From positions 186,001-250,000 of the forward strand of contig JAKLLA010000001.1 of NCBI GenBank assembly GCA_023150375.1: 64,000 bases of DNA. Reading direction: 5' to 3'. The notes beneath the pieces were generated by a model. It searched no databases, was not told where the DNA came from, and saw only the letters and a program-made list of their open reading frames with translations. Of the stretch, positions 20,926 through 30,306 are shown piece after piece (within the stretch, counting starts at the first letter, position 1; each line of letters begins with the position of its first letter). The position numbers and the translations under genes are program-made. The DNA comes from Burkholderiaceae bacterium. GTDB taxonomy: Bacteria > Pseudomonadota > Gammaproteobacteria > Burkholderiales > Burkholderiaceae_C.

Positions 20926-23349
20926 ATGAAGGCCCTGAACCGCAAGCTGCTGCGCGACCTGCGCCTGATGTGGAGCCAGGCGCTGACCATCGCGCTGGTG
21001 GTGGCCAGCGGCATCGCCGGTTTCGTGACCACGTTGTCGGCCGTGGAGTCGCTGGCCGCCGCACGCGAGCGCTATTACGCCGAGGGCCGCTTTGCCGATG
21101 TGTTCGCCAGCGTCGAGCGTGCGCCGCTGTCGCTGCTGTCGCAGGTGCGCGCGCTGCCGGGCGTCGCGCAGGTGCAGGAGAGCACCGAGTTCATCGTGCG
21201 CATCGAGCTGCCCGGCGTGAGCGACCCCATCCTCGGCCAGCTGATCGGCGTGGACCGGCGCGAGCCCCAGCGGCTCAACTTGGTGACCGTGCGCGGCGGA
21301 CGCTTCGAGCAGGCCCGCGAGGCGCTCGCCCAGGCCGGCGGTGGCGCAGGCGCGGCGGTGATCCCGGCACTGGTGTCGGAGGCCTTCGCCGAGGCCCACG
21401 GGCTGCGCCCGGGGGCGCGGCTGACCGCGCTGATCGACGGGCGCCAGCGCACCCTCGAAGTGGCCGGGCTGGCGCTGTCGCCGGAGTACATCTTCGCCGG
21501 CCTGTGGGGCATGCCCGACCTGCGTGGCTTCGGCGTCTTCTGGGTCGACCGCGAGGTGCTGGCTGCTGCCTACGACATGGAGGGCGCCTTCAACCGGCTG
21601 GCGCTGCGACTGGCCCCCAGCGCCTCGCCCGAGCGGCAGCAGGCCCAGGTGCTGGCCGACCTGGAGCGGCTGCTGGCGCCCTGGGGCGGACGGGATCCGC
21701 GCGGGCGCCGCGACCAGACCTCGCACGCCATGCTGGACAACGAGATCAAGGAGCAGCAGGTCATGGGCAGCGTGCTGCCGGCGATCTTCCTGGGCGTGGC
21801 GGCCTTCCTGCTCAACGTGGTGGTCGGCCGCCTGGTGGCCACGCAGCGCGAGCAGATCGCCGCCCTGAAGGCGCTGGGCTACGCGAACCGGCAGGTGGCG
21901 GCGCACTACCTGCAGCTGGTGCTGGCCATCGTCGCGCTGGGCGCGCTGCTGGGCGTGACGATGGGGCGCTGGCTGGGACGGCTGTTCCTGGGTCTGTACG
22001 CGGAGTTCTTCCGCTTCCCGCGCTTCGAGCACGAAATGGCCCCCTGGCTGGTGCTGCTGAGCGTCGGGCTGGCGGTGGGCACCGCGGTGGCCGGCACGCT
22101 GGGCGCCATCCTGGCCACGGTGCGGCTGAGTCCGGCCGCGGCGATGCGCCCGCCCGCGCCGGGGCGCTACCGGCCCACGCTGGTCGAACGCCTGGGCGCC
22201 CTGCCCGGCCTGCGCCGGCTGCTGCGGCTGGGCCCGCCCACGCGCATGGTGCTGCGCAACTTCGAGCGCCGGCCCTGGCGCAGCGCGCTGTCGGTCACCG
22301 GGGTGGCGGCGGCCGTGGCCATCGTGATCATGGGCAACTTCTTCCGCGATGCGATCGAGACCATCGTCGACACCACCTTCACGCTGTCGATGCGCAGCGA
22401 CGTGTCGCTCTGGCCCACCGAGCCGGTGGCCGAGCGCATGCGCTTCGAGATCGAGCACCTGCCCGGCGTGCGGGCGGTGGAGTCGAGCCGCTACGTCGCC
22501 GTCACGCTGGTCAACGGCGTGCGGCGCGAGCGCAGCCAGATCCGCGGCCTGCCGGAGCAGCCGCAGCTCTACCGCATCATCGACGTGGACAACCGCGAAG
22601 TGCGCCCCGGCGCCGGCGGCCTGCTGCTGACCGACCGCCTGGCCGACAAGCTGGGCCTGCGCGTGGGCGATGGGGTCCGCGTGGAGATCCAGGAGGGCCG
22701 GCCACGCCAGGTCGAGCTGACCGTGGACGGCACGGTGCGCGAGATGATGGGGCTGAACGCCTACATGGAGCGGCGCGCCCTGAACCGCGTGCTCGGCGAG
22801 GGCGATGTGGCCAGCGGCTTCGCGGTGGCCCTCGAGCCCGGCAGCGAGGCGGCCTTCCTGGCTGCCGCCCGCGGCCTGCCGCGTCTGGCGGGCACCTTCA
22901 GCAAGGCCAGCATGCTGCGCAACATGAACGAGATCAGCGCGCGCAACGTGCGCATCATGAGCACGGTGCTGACCCTGTTCGCCGGCGTCATCGCGGTGGG
23001 CGTGGTCTACAACAACGCGCGCATCGCACTGGCCGAGCGTGCCTGGGAACTGGCCAGCCTGCGCGTGCTGGGCTTCACCCGCGGCGAGGTCTCGGCCCTG
23101 CTGCTGGGCGAGCTGGCGCTGGTGATCGCGCTGGCGCTGCCGCTGGGCATGGTGCTGGGCTGGGCGCTGGTCAACGGCATCGTCGACCTGCTGAAGTCCG
23201 ACCAGTTCCATTTTCCGGTGGTGATCCAGCCGCGCACCTACGCCTGGGCCGCGCTGGCGGTGCTGGGCGCCGGCCTGGCCAGCGCGCTGGTGGTGCGACG
23301 ACGCATCGACCGGCTGGACATGGTGCAGGCCCTGAAGACACGGGAGTGA
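20926..23349 (+). CDS. Large FtsX/MacB-type ABC transporter permease
   Basis: An 807-residue inner-membrane permease. An N-terminal transmembrane segment (about 20-42) is followed by a periplasmic core-like domain. Two FtsX-type blocks follow: the first with hydrophobic segments near residues 285-400, the second near 690-805. Between them (about 440-690) lies a second hydrophobic segment and extracytoplasmic domain. This duplicated layout is that of large FtsX permeases rather than MacB. Such permeases move lipophilic or proteinaceous substrates or send mechanical force across the membrane. It sits between its ATPase and an HlyD-type adaptor. No outer-membrane channel gene is beside it. The substrate is unknown. 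Confidence 0.9.
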   Translation: MKALNRKLLRDLRLMWSQALTIALVVASGIAGFVTTLSAVESLAAARERYYAEGRFADVFASVERAPLSLLSQVRALPGVAQVQESTEFIVRIELPGVSDPILGQLIGVDRREPQRLNLVTVRGGRFEQAREALAQAGGGAGAAVIPALVSEAFAEAHGLRPGARLTALIDGRQRTLEVAGLALSPEYIFAGLWGMPDLRGFGVFWVDREVLAAAYDMEGAFNRLALRLAPSASPERQQAQVLADLERLLAPWGGRDPRGRRDQTSHAMLDNEIKEQQVMGSVLPAIFLGVAAFLLNVVVGRLVATQREQIAALKALGYANRQVAAHYLQLVLAIVALGALLGVTMGRWLGRLFLGLYAEFFRFPRFEHEMAPWLVLLSVGLAVGTAVAGTLGAILATVRLSPAAAMRPPAPGRYRPTLVERLGALPGLRRLLRLGPPTRMVLRNFERRPWRSALSVTGVAAAVAIVIMGNFFRDAIETIVDTTFTLSMRSDVSLWPTEPVAERMRFEIEHLPGVRAVESSRYVAVTLVNGVRRERSQIRGLPEQPQLYRIIDVDNREVRPGAGGLLLTDRLADKLGLRVGDGVRVEIQEGRPRQVELTVDGTVREMMGLNAYMERRALNRVLGEGDVASGFAVALEPGSEAAFLAAARGLPRLAGTFSKASMLRNMNEISARNVRIMSTVLTLFAGVIAVGVVYNNARIALAERAWELASLRVLGFTRGEVSALLLGELALVIALALPLGMVLGWALVNGIVDLLKSDQFHFPVVIQPRTYAWAALAVLGAGLASALVVRRRIDRLDMVQALKTRE

Positions 23350-23353
23350 CCAC

Positions 23354-24658
23354 ATGAAGCTGCAACGCAGGACGCTCGTCCTCGGCTCGCTGGGCGCGCT
23401 GGCGCTGGCGGGCCTGCTCGGCTGGGCCTTTGCGCCCCGGCCGCTGGAGGTGGAGGTCGCCCCGGTGATGCAGGGCCCCTTCGAGACCACGCTGGACGAG
23501 GACGGCTACACCCGCCTGCGCGAGCGCTACCTGGTCTCGGCGCCGCTGTCGGGCCGGCTGGCCCGCCTGAGCCTGCGCGAGGGCGATCGGGTCGCGGCCG
23601 GTGCGCCGCTGGCCCGCATCGCCCCGACACTCGCCCCGCTGCTGGATGCACGCAGCGAACGCGAGGCACTGGCCCGCGTGGCCACCGCCCAGGCCCTGCT
23701 GCAGCGCGCGGCCAGCCGCATCGAGCGTGCCCGCGTCGGGCAGGCCCAGGCCGAGCACGAACTCGCGCGCAGCGAACCGCTGGCGGCGCAGGGCTTCGTC
23801 TCGCCCGGCCGCCTCGACGAGGCCCGCCTGGCCGTGGCCGCTGCGCGCAGCGAGGCCGACACCGCCGCCCTCGAGCGCGAGGTGGCCGCCCGCGAGCTGG
23901 CGCAGGCACGCGCCGCACTGGGCACGCTGCGCGAGGCCGGCGCCGGCCGCGCCGCGGCCGTCTTCGAGGTGCGCGCGCCGGTGAGCGGCCAGGTGCTCAA
24001 GCTGCACCAGCTCAGCGAAGGCGTCGTCACGACGGGCGCCCCGCTGCTCGAGCTGGGCGACACGCGCCGCCTGGAAGTGGTGGCCGAACTGCTGACCAGC
24101 GACGCCCTGCAGATCCCGCCCGGCGCGGCGGTGCGCATCGACCGCTGGGGCGGCGCGGGCGAGCTCGCCGGCCAGGTGCGGCGCATCGAGCCGGCCGCGG
24201 TGACCAAGGTCTCCGCCCTCGGCGTGGAGGAGCAGCGCGTGAAGGTGCTGATCGACCTGACCAGCCCACCGGTGCAGTGGGCCGCGCTGGGCGACGGTTT
24301 CCGGGTCGGCGTGCGCATCGTCACCCTGTCGCAGCCGCAGGCGTTGCAGGTACCGGTGGCGGCACTCTTTCCGCTGCCGGCCGGGGTGCCCGAGCCGCCC
24401 CGGGCCGCCTCGGTCGCCGCGGCGAGCGCGCCGCCGTTGCCTGTCACCCACAGCGCGGCGGCCGAGCCGGCCGACGCCCGGACCATGGCGCTCTACCTCG
24501 TCGACGGCGACCGCGCCCGCCTGCAGACGGTGCGCCTGCTTGCGCGCAACGGCCGCCAGGCCTGGATCCGTGCGGAACTGCAGCCCGGCCGGCCGGTGCT
24601 GCTCTACCCCCCGGCCGCGCTGCGCGACGGCCAGCGCGTGCGCGTCCGGCGCGTCTGA
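23354..24658 (+). CDS. HlyD/MacA-like periplasmic adaptor subunit
   Basis: A 434-residue membrane-fusion (adaptor) protein with an N-terminal membrane anchor (about 10-28). A lipoyl-like region (YLVSAPLSGRLARLSLREGDRV) follows, then a long helical hairpin rich in alanine, arginine and glutamate (about 90-190). A second lipoyl half (FEVRAPVSGQVLKL) and a beta-barrel region follow. This adaptor would connect the ABC permease with an outer-membrane channel encoded elsewhere. The gene starts five bases after the permease stop. A 40-residue alanine-, proline- and serine-rich insertion lies near 340-370. Confidence 0.92.
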   Translation: MKLQRRTLVLGSLGALALAGLLGWAFAPRPLEVEVAPVMQGPFETTLDEDGYTRLRERYLVSAPLSGRLARLSLREGDRVAAGAPLARIAPTLAPLLDARSEREALARVATAQALLQRAASRIERARVGQAQAEHELARSEPLAAQGFVSPGRLDEARLAVAAARSEADTAALEREVAARELAQARAALGTLREAGAGRAAAVFEVRAPVSGQVLKLHQLSEGVVTTGAPLLELGDTRRLEVVAELLTSDALQIPPGAAVRIDRWGGAGELAGQVRRIEPAAVTKVSALGVEEQRVKVLIDLTSPPVQWAALGDGFRVGVRIVTLSQPQALQVPVAALFPLPAGVPEPPRAASVAAASAPPLPVTHSAAAEPADARTMALYLVDGDRARLQTVRLLARNGRQAWIRAELQPGRPVLLYPPAALRDGQRVRVRRV

Positions 24659-24678
24659 GCGGCGCCACAGCGGCGAGC

Positions 24679-24690
24679 GCGAAATTTCGC
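24679..24690. repeat. 12-base perfect palindrome gcgaaatttcgc
   Basis: A perfect palindrome between the adaptor stop and the GT2 start. It is A/T-centred in a GC-rich area, so either a regulator site or part of a terminator structure. There is no following T run. Confidence 0.4.
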
Positions 24691-24800
24691 CACCCCCTGC
24701 CACCCCCACCCGAAACCGGCGGCAGGCGGGCTTTTCAGGCTACGATGTATGTAACCTTGTGTGACAACGCTCACGATTCGTGAAACACACGAGGGTTCGC

Positions 24801-25844
24801 ATGCTCGTCTCCATCGTCATCAACAACCACAACTACGGTCGCTTCCTCGGGCAGGCGATCGACAGCGCCCTGGCGCAGACGCATGCCGCGCTGGAGGTGA
24901 TCGTCTGCGACGACGCCTCCACCGACGACAGCTGGGAGGTGATGCAGCGCTACGGAACACGCATCACCGCGCTGCGCCTGGCCGAGAACGGCGGTCAGGC
25001 CGCGGCGATGAACGCCGGCTTCGCCGCCAGCTGTGGCGAGTTCGTGCTTTTTCTGGATTCGGACGACCTGCTCGACCCCTCGACCGTGGCGACCTGCCTG
25101 CCGCTGTTCACGCCCGGGGTGGCAAAGGTGCAGTACGCGCTGCGCTGCATCGACGAGGCCGGTCGGCCCACCGGCCGGCAGGTGCCCTTCCTGATGCACC
25201 AGGGCGACGTGCGCCCGGTGATCCGCCGCTTCGGCAGCTATGCCGGGCCGCCCTCGAGCGGCAACTTCTACCGCCGCTCGGCCATCGAGCGCTACTTTCC
25301 CTTGCGCGAGGCCGACTGGCGTCGCGCGGCCGACACGCCGCCCTTCATCCTGGCAGCCTTCAACGGGCAGGTGGCCAACGCGCCGCGGGCGCTGGGAAGC
25401 TACCGCCTGCACTCGGCGGCCAATCGCGCACGCGGCTGCTTCGGCAACATCGCCACCCGCCCATCGGACAGCCTGCGCGTGGACCTGCACCGCCGCAGCG
25501 CGTCGCTGGCGATCCTGGAGCGCTGCGACGGCCTGCGCGTGAGCGGCCCCTTCCTGCCGCTGCCCTGGAACCTGCGCACCCGCGCGATGTCCTGGCGGCT
25601 CGAACCGGCGGCCCACCCCTTCCCCGAGGACAGCGCCTGGTCACTGCTGCGGCTGCAGGCGCAGTCGCTGCGCGACTGCCCCGGATACACCTGGCTCGAA
25701 CGCCGCGCCTCGCAGGCCTGGCTGCTGGGCATCCTGGCGATGCCCGGCGCGCTGGCCTGGCGCGTTGCCGTCACCAACACGTCGGCGCGGCTGCGCCGCT
25801 GGCTGGGCCGCCTGGGCGGCCGCCACAGCCAGCGGACCGCCTGA
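24801..25844 (+). CDS. Family 2 glycosyltransferase (GT-A fold)
   Basis: A 347-residue GT2 enzyme that moves a sugar from a nucleotide donor to an acceptor in surface-glycan synthesis. The N-terminal GT-A domain has VSIVINNHNYGRFL, then VIVCDDASTDDSW, AAAMNAGFA, and the metal-binding DSDD in LFLDSDDLLDPS. The C-terminal region is specific to this protein and carries no clear transmembrane segment. The ATG at 24801 has gaggg just upstream; a GTG at 24780 would be the alternative. The TupA-like ATP-grasp gene begins 50 bases downstream. Donor and acceptor are unknown. Confidence 0.92.
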   Translation: MLVSIVINNHNYGRFLGQAIDSALAQTHAALEVIVCDDASTDDSWEVMQRYGTRITALRLAENGGQAAAMNAGFAASCGEFVLFLDSDDLLDPSTVATCLPLFTPGVAKVQYALRCIDEAGRPTGRQVPFLMHQGDVRPVIRRFGSYAGPPSSGNFYRRSAIERYFPLREADWRRAADTPPFILAAFNGQVANAPRALGSYRLHSAANRARGCFGNIATRPSDSLRVDLHRRSASLAILERCDGLRVSGPFLPLPWNLRTRAMSWRLEPAAHPFPEDSAWSLLRLQAQSLRDCPGYTWLERRASQAWLLGILAMPGALAWRVAVTNTSARLRRWLGRLGGRHSQRTA

Positions 25845-25894
25845 GCGGCGCCGGTCGGCGCGGCCGCGGATCTCACTACGCTCAGCTTGGCACC

Positions 25895-26908
25895 ATGGCT
25901 CCGTTGCCCCCGACCGACTCCAGCCCCCTGTTCGCCCGCGCCAGCCATACCCTGCGCCGGCTGCTGCGTCTTCGCCGCGTCGATCTGGCGATCGGCCGGC
26001 GGTTGGGCCGCATGCTCTCGGACCGACAGTACCTGGCCCTGGGCCACCTGTTCTACTTCGGCCACTGGCCCGACTACGACCGCCCGCGCAGCCTGAACGA
26101 GCACATCCAGGCCTACATGCTGCGCTGCCGCTCGCCGCTGCTGCACATCGCTGCCGACAAGCTGGCCACCCGCGAGCACGTGGCGCGCGTGCTCGGCGAG
26201 TCCTACCTGGTGCCCCTGCTGGGGGCCTGGGACGACGCCGACGCGGTGCCGCTGAAGACCCTGCCGCGGCCCTGCGTGATCAAGACCACGGTCGGCAGCG
26301 GCCAGGTCTGGTTCCTGCGCCCCGGCGTCTACACCGACCTGTGCCAGCTGCGCCTGGAGCTGCGCCGCTGGCTGGGCACCGACTTCAGCCGGCTGAGCCG
26401 CGAGTGGTGCTACCGCGGCCTGCCCAACCGTGTCATCGCCGAGCAGATGCTGACCGGCGAGGACGGTCAGCTGCCGGCCGACTACAAGTTCTACGTCATC
26501 GGCGGTGCGGTGCGCTTCATTCAGGTCGACCGCGGACGCTTCGGCCGCCACACCCGCAACCTCTACGACGCCGACTGGCAGCTGCTGCCCGCGCGCCTGA
26601 CGCTGGAGAGCCACGCGCCGGACCCCCGTCCGCCGCGCCTGGACGACATGCTGGCCCTGTCGCTGAAGCTGGCCGAGCCCTTCGAGTTCCTGCGCGTGGA
26701 CTGCTACGTGCAAGGCGAGCGGATCTACGTCGGCGAGCTGACCAACTACCCGGGCGCCGGCTTCGAGCGCTTCATCCCGCACAGCTTCGCCCTGGAACTG
26801 GGGCGCCACTGGCGCATTCCCCTCGACAGCGCCGGCCCGGGCGGCGCCGCGACCGGACCGGACGTCGCGCGCCCGACCGGACTGCAGGCGCGCGCGCACG
26901 AACGCTGA
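25895..26908 (+). CDS. TupA-like ATP-grasp protein
   Basis: A 337-residue ATP-grasp protein resembling the TupA family, which includes a teichuronopeptide-biosynthesis protein and is frequent in polysaccharide loci. FGHWPDYDRPRSLNEHI (with the residues after it) is the typical N-terminal block, then IAADKLATREHV, CVIKTTVGSGQVWF (ATP-binding region), DYKFYVIGGAVRFIQVDR, and FLRVDCYV with GELTNYPGAG (metal-binding end). It probably joins an amino-acid or similar group to a surface glycan. This is inferred from the family. It adjoins a GT2 gene upstream and converges on an acyltransferase gene. Confidence 0.87.
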   Translation: MAPLPPTDSSPLFARASHTLRRLLRLRRVDLAIGRRLGRMLSDRQYLALGHLFYFGHWPDYDRPRSLNEHIQAYMLRCRSPLLHIAADKLATREHVARVLGESYLVPLLGAWDDADAVPLKTLPRPCVIKTTVGSGQVWFLRPGVYTDLCQLRLELRRWLGTDFSRLSREWCYRGLPNRVIAEQMLTGEDGQLPADYKFYVIGGAVRFIQVDRGRFGRHTRNLYDADWQLLPARLTLESHAPDPRPPRLDDMLALSLKLAEPFEFLRVDCYVQGERIYVGELTNYPGAGFERFIPHSFALELGRHWRIPLDSAGPGGAATGPDVARPTGLQARAHER

Positions 26909-26953
26909 GCGCGCGCGATCGGCCCGGCCCGGGGCCGCTCCCGCCGGCGGCGC

Positions 26954-28042
26954 TCAGGCCGGCCCGACTCGGCGCAGCACGGCCCCCGGGCGTTCGGCGG
27001 CGGCCGGCAGCCGGGCCCAGGCGGGGCGCTCCCACAGGAAGCGCAGCGGCGTGTGCCGCAGCAGCGCCCAGGCGGCCAGCGCCACGGCGATCGAGCCGGC
27101 CCAGGCCGCGGTGGCCACCAGGTTCACGTCCGCCGCCGGCGCCAGGCGCTTGAAGACCCCCAGGATGGCCAGCATCGGGATGAAGAAGCCCAGGTAGACC
27201 ACGATGCTCTGCGCGCCCAGCCAGCGCAGCGGCGCCACCGCACGCCAGCCCGACAGCAGCGACGCCAGCAGCACCACCGCACCGATGCCGAGAAAGCCGA
27301 ACAGCAGCAGGCCGGCGCCATCGTCGGCATGGGGGCCGCTGGTGAACCAGGCGTTCAGCGGCGCCCACAGTGCCAGCAGCCCCAGCGCCGCCAGGCGGTG
27401 CGACGCGGCCCAGCCGGCCAGCGCCAGCACCCGGGCCGACAGCACATGCCCGGCGTAGAAGAACACGTAGTACTTGGTGAACCAGTCCAGCGGCGGGATG
27501 CCGCTGTGCGGCTGCAGCGCCATCGCCAGCGCCGCTGCGGGCAGCACCAGCAGCACCGGCAGGGCCTGGATCAGCCGCGTGACGACGAAGAACACCGGCA
27601 GCATCAGGATGAACCAGAGCATCGCCTCGGGCTTGTAGAGCCGGTACGCCAGCAGCCCCAGCGCCTCGGACAGGCCGGCGGGCCGCTGCGCCGAACTGCC
27701 CAGCCAGAGCACCGGCACGAGGATCAGCGTCCACAGCACCAGGAAGTAGGCGTAGTGCAGCACCTTCGTATCCAGGTAGCTGCGCCAGGGCCGGTGCAGC
27801 ACCGCACCGACGAACAGCCCCGAGAGCAGGAAGAAGTCCGGCATGCGGAAGGGCCGGGCAAAGGTCTCGAAGGGCACGATCCAGCCGGCGTTCCAGTTCA
27901 TCGAACGGCCCACCCACAGCGCCACCACCGCCACCATGCACAGGCCCTTGGCGATGTCCACCCAGGCCAGTCGGGACGACGCTGCCTTCGACGAACCCCC
28001 CCGGACGGGAGAGGCAATGGAAGCCGGATCGCTCATGGGCAT
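26954..28042 (-). CDS. Acyltransferase family 3 membrane protein
   Basis: A 362-residue integral-membrane acyltransferase of the OafA/WecH-like group, which moves acyl groups (often acetyl) onto surface polysaccharides. The N-terminal motif RLAWVDIAKGLCM resembles the family signature. The segment FRMPDFFLLSGLF follows, and roughly ten transmembrane helices span the rest. The start could be ATG 28042 or, two codons later, 28036. A GCAAAATG/CATTTTGC inverted repeat lies in its upstream region at 28068-28096. The gene converges on the GT2/TupA pair, suggesting a shared theme of surface modification. The C-terminus is cytoplasmic, basic and arginine-rich. Confidence 0.92.
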   Translation of the reverse strand: MPMSDPASIASPVRGGSSKAASSRLAWVDIAKGLCMVAVVALWVGRSMNWNAGWIVPFETFARPFRMPDFFLLSGLFVGAVLHRPWRSYLDTKVLHYAYFLVLWTLILVPVLWLGSSAQRPAGLSEALGLLAYRLYKPEAMLWFILMLPVFFVVTRLIQALPVLLVLPAAALAMALQPHSGIPPLDWFTKYYVFFYAGHVLSARVLALAGWAASHRLAALGLLALWAPLNAWFTSGPHADDGAGLLLFGFLGIGAVVLLASLLSGWRAVAPLRWLGAQSIVVYLGFFIPMLAILGVFKRLAPAADVNLVATAAWAGSIAVALAAWALLRHTPLRFLWERPAWARLPAAAERPGAVLRRVGPA

Positions 28043-28369
28043 CGGTGGCCTGCCGCGAGGGGCCGGCGCAAAATGTTTCGAGTTGTGTCATTTTGCACGG
28101 AAAGTCACTTCCTCGCGCAGCGACTCCACCCGGCGCGCGGTCGGCCGCGCCGCCCCGTGCAGGGCGATGTCGCCGATCCGCTCGGCCGGCGACGGCCGCC
28201 CGCCCCCGGGCGCGCATGGCCGGCCAGGTGACGCGATCGGCCGGCAGCGGGTGTGGCGGGACCTGCAGGCGCGAGGCCGCCCGGCACGCCGGCCTCGGCC
28301 AGCGCCGCCGCAAAGCGGCTGGCGGCAGCGCCCCGGCGGATCATCCCGCCGGCCGCGGCAGCGCGCCGG
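28043..28369. other. Upstream region of acyltransferase gene with an AT-rich promoter patch
   Basis: 327 bases between the acyltransferase start and the end of the lipoprotein gene. The part at about 28065-28110 is markedly AT-richer than the flanks and holds an eight-base inverted repeat. The rest (28111-28369) is GC-rich, with a short minus-strand frame ending at 28088 (last residues REEVTFRAK) that has no convincing start. Confidence 0.5.
28068..28096. promoter_or_regulatory. GCAAAATG/CATTTTGC inverted repeat
   Basis: The halves at 28068-28075 and 28089-28096 are exact inverse copies, 13 bases apart. This size and its place about 26-54 bases upstream of the acyltransferase ATG fit a dimeric repressor operator. 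The regulator is not identified. Confidence 0.5.
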
Positions 28370-28966
28370 TCAGCGGGCGGACTTCAGGTCCTGGAAGACG
28401 TTCGCCGCGATGGCGTCGACCTGCTGCGGCGTGACCTTGGCGAAGATGCCCATGCCGGCGCTGGAGCTGGTCTGGTAGCGCTGCTCGCCGAAGGCCCGAC
28501 CGTTGCTCAGGTCGAGAAACTGCACCTTGGCGTCGATGAAGGCGTTGCCGGTCATGATGCCGAACATGATGCGCGCACCGATGCCGACGATGCGGTAGTC
28601 GGCCACCTCGACTTGCAGCAGCGTGCCCGCCTCACCGGAGGGCGCCGGAGGCGTGTCGGCCCAGCGGTAGGCGATGCCGGCGGCCTTGGCATGGTCGGCG
28701 AAGGTCTCGCGCCACTCGCGCTGGAACTCGCCCCAGTCCTTCGACTCGGTGACGTTCTTCGGCCCGGTCAGGGTGAGCACCACGTTGCGCGCCGAGGCGG
28801 CCGGCACCGCCACCGCAGGCGCCAGTCGCTCGGCGGGCGCCGGCGCGCTGGTGGTCGGGGCGCCGGACGGCGGGGCGCTGCTGCCCGTGCCGCCGCCCGG
28901 CGACGAGGCGCAGCCGACCAGGACCAGGGCACAGGCGATCGAGGAGAGAGACAGGCAGTGGCGCAT
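28370..28966 (-). CDS. Uncharacterised lipoprotein (DUF4410-like)
   Basis: A 198-residue lipoprotein. The signal peptide ends in LVGC (C19), followed by a serine-, glycine- and proline-rich linker to about residue 60. The mature domain holds VVLTLTGPKNV, FADHAKAAGIAYRW, LLQVEVADYRIVG and a GARIMFG block. The pattern of an envelope lipoprotein with a glycine-containing membrane-like turn recalls DUF4410-type proteins. This is a weak match. The ATG at 28966 gives the typical basic start before the lipobox; the frame goes on upstream without a signal peptide. Function is unknown. Confidence 0.65.
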   Translation of the reverse strand: MRHCLSLSSIACALVLVGCASSPGGGTGSSAPPSGAPTTSAPAPAERLAPAVAVPAASARNVVLTLTGPKNVTESKDWGEFQREWRETFADHAKAAGIAYRWADTPPAPSGEAGTLLQVEVADYRIVGIGARIMFGIMTGNAFIDAKVQFLDLSNGRAFGEQRYQTSSSAGMGIFAKVTPQQVDAIAANVFQDLKSAR

Positions 28967-29056
28967 GGCGATGCTCCGGAAGAAGGAAACAGGCGGGGTT
29001 CCGCCACACCATGATGCCCGATGATCCACGCGCTGCCGAGGCCTCCTGCGCCCGGC

Positions 29057-29806
29057 TCAGGGCCCCGTCACCTCGGGCCCCTGCCAGGGCGGCAGGCCCT
29101 GGAACATCGGCCGGGCGAACAGGTAGCCCTGGAAGAGCCGCACGCCGTGGTCCAGGAACCAGCGGCATTCGTCGGCCGTCTCGACGCCCTCCACGACGAC
29201 ATCGATCGCGAGATCGTCACAGGCCTGCACGACGGCCCGCACGATGGCCTGGCGCGGGCCGTGCCGGTCGATGCCGCGCACCAGGCCCATGTCGATCTTG
29301 ACCTGATCGGGCTGAAAGTCCGCCAGCAGGTTCAGCCCCGCATAGCCGGCGCCGAAGTCGTCGATGGCCACCTTGAGCCCCATCGCGCGGCATTCGTCCA
29401 GGTGCACCGCCCAGTGCGCCGGGTCGGTGATGGCCTCGCTCTCGGTCACCTCCAGCACGATGCGGCGCAGCGGCAGCCCGCAGCGCTCGGCCGCCGCCAG
29501 CGTGTCGACCAGCGGCTTCTCCACCCGGCTCAGGCCCAGCGGCAGACAGTTCAGGTGCAGCTGCTGGTCGATGCCCAGGGCCACGGCACGCTCGATCGCG
29601 GCGGCCCGACTGGCCTCGTCGAAGCCGTAGGCCAGCGCGGGCGGCACCTGGTCGAGCACCTGGCGGGCCGACTCGCCCGCCGGGCCCCGCACCAGCGCCT
29701 CGTAGGCATGCACCCGCCGCGCCACCAGGTCGACGATAGGCTGAAAGGCATGCGAAAAGACCGGCATCCGCAGCCCCGGATCGATCGGTGGACTCGCCAG
29801 GATCAT
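29057..29806 (-). CDS. EAL-domain cyclic-di-GMP phosphodiesterase
   Basis: A 249-residue single-domain EAL phosphodiesterase that hydrolyses cyclic di-GMP to pGpG. Catalytic and metal residues are all seen: EAL (36-38) in AYEALVRG, N in LHLNCLP, E in VLEVTESEA, DD in AIDDFGAGY, K in VKIDMG, E in VVVEGVE, and Q in LFQGYLF. An active enzyme is therefore likely. The ATG at 29806 has a strong GGAGGGG just before it, better than the TTG at 29824. There is no own sensor domain. The BLUF gene ends 35 bases upstream on the same strand, so light control through a separate BLUF subunit is likely. Confidence 0.93.
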   Translation of the reverse strand: MILASPPIDPGLRMPVFSHAFQPIVDLVARRVHAYEALVRGPAGESARQVLDQVPPALAYGFDEASRAAAIERAVALGIDQQLHLNCLPLGLSRVEKPLVDTLAAAERCGLPLRRIVLEVTESEAITDPAHWAVHLDECRAMGLKVAIDDFGAGYAGLNLLADFQPDQVKIDMGLVRGIDRHGPRQAIVRAVVQACDDLAIDVVVEGVETADECRWFLDHGVRLFQGYLFARPMFQGLPPWQGPEVTGP

Positions 29807-29841
29807 GGCCCCCTCCATGCGCAACGGCCCGCCCGGGCCGC

Positions 29842-30306
29842 CTAGACCGAAGCCAGCGAAGGCGCCGGCGCCAGCCGGCGGCGCCAGCGGCCGTCCCGGA
29901 AGGCATCCAGCAGCTTGCGCGCCCGCCCCGCATCGGGCCCCAGCGCGGCGCGGCCCTCCCGGAAGAAGTCGTTCACCCCGACGATGTCGGCCAGTTCCGC
30001 CTTCGAGACATCGCAGAAGCCCATCGTCCAGTCCGCGAAGGCGCGCTCGGGAATCGGCTCGTGGATGATGCGGGTCATGTGGGCATGACGCGGGTCGCGC
30101 TGGATCCGGGCGTACAGCGCCTCGATCACCGGTGCCTCGCCCTCGAGGACCTGGAAGAAGTTGCCGTCCGCATACAGCAGCATGCCGGTCAGCCCCGCCT
30201 GCTCGTTGTGCCGCCGCGCGCGGTCGAGCAGCTCGAGCAGCTCAGGCGTCTCGAACCGCCGCGTTGCGACACTCGTGTAGATGACGTGCGTGAGGAGGGC
30301 ATGCAT
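29842..30306 (-). CDS. BLUF-domain blue-light photoreceptor
   Basis: A 154-residue flavin-binding BLUF protein. The residues of the light-switch network are present: Y10 in VIYTS, N34, Q52 in NFFQVLEG, and W93 and M95 in FADWTMGF. Their spacing matches AppA residues 21, 45, 63, 104 and 106. The C-terminal extension after residue 100 is helical and basic and may be an output or binding surface. It is coded directly upstream of an EAL phosphodiesterase, as a split form of the fused BLUF-EAL proteins BlrP1 and YcgF. The ATG at 30306 is the first plausible start. Confidence 0.93.
   Translation of the reverse strand: MHALLTHVIYTSVATRRFETPELLELLDRARRHNEQAGLTGMLLYADGNFFQVLEGEAPVIEALYARIQRDPRHAHMTRIIHEPIPERAFADWTMGFCDVSKAELADIVGVNDFFREGRAALGPDAGRARKLLDAFRDGRWRRRLAPAPSLASV

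Noticed and set aside
28088-28344. Short minus-strand frames upstream of the acyltransferase gene, one ending REEVTFRAK
   Set aside because: One looks mildly protein-like near its end but has no start or homologue I can recognise. It is too short to support a gene or a pseudogene.
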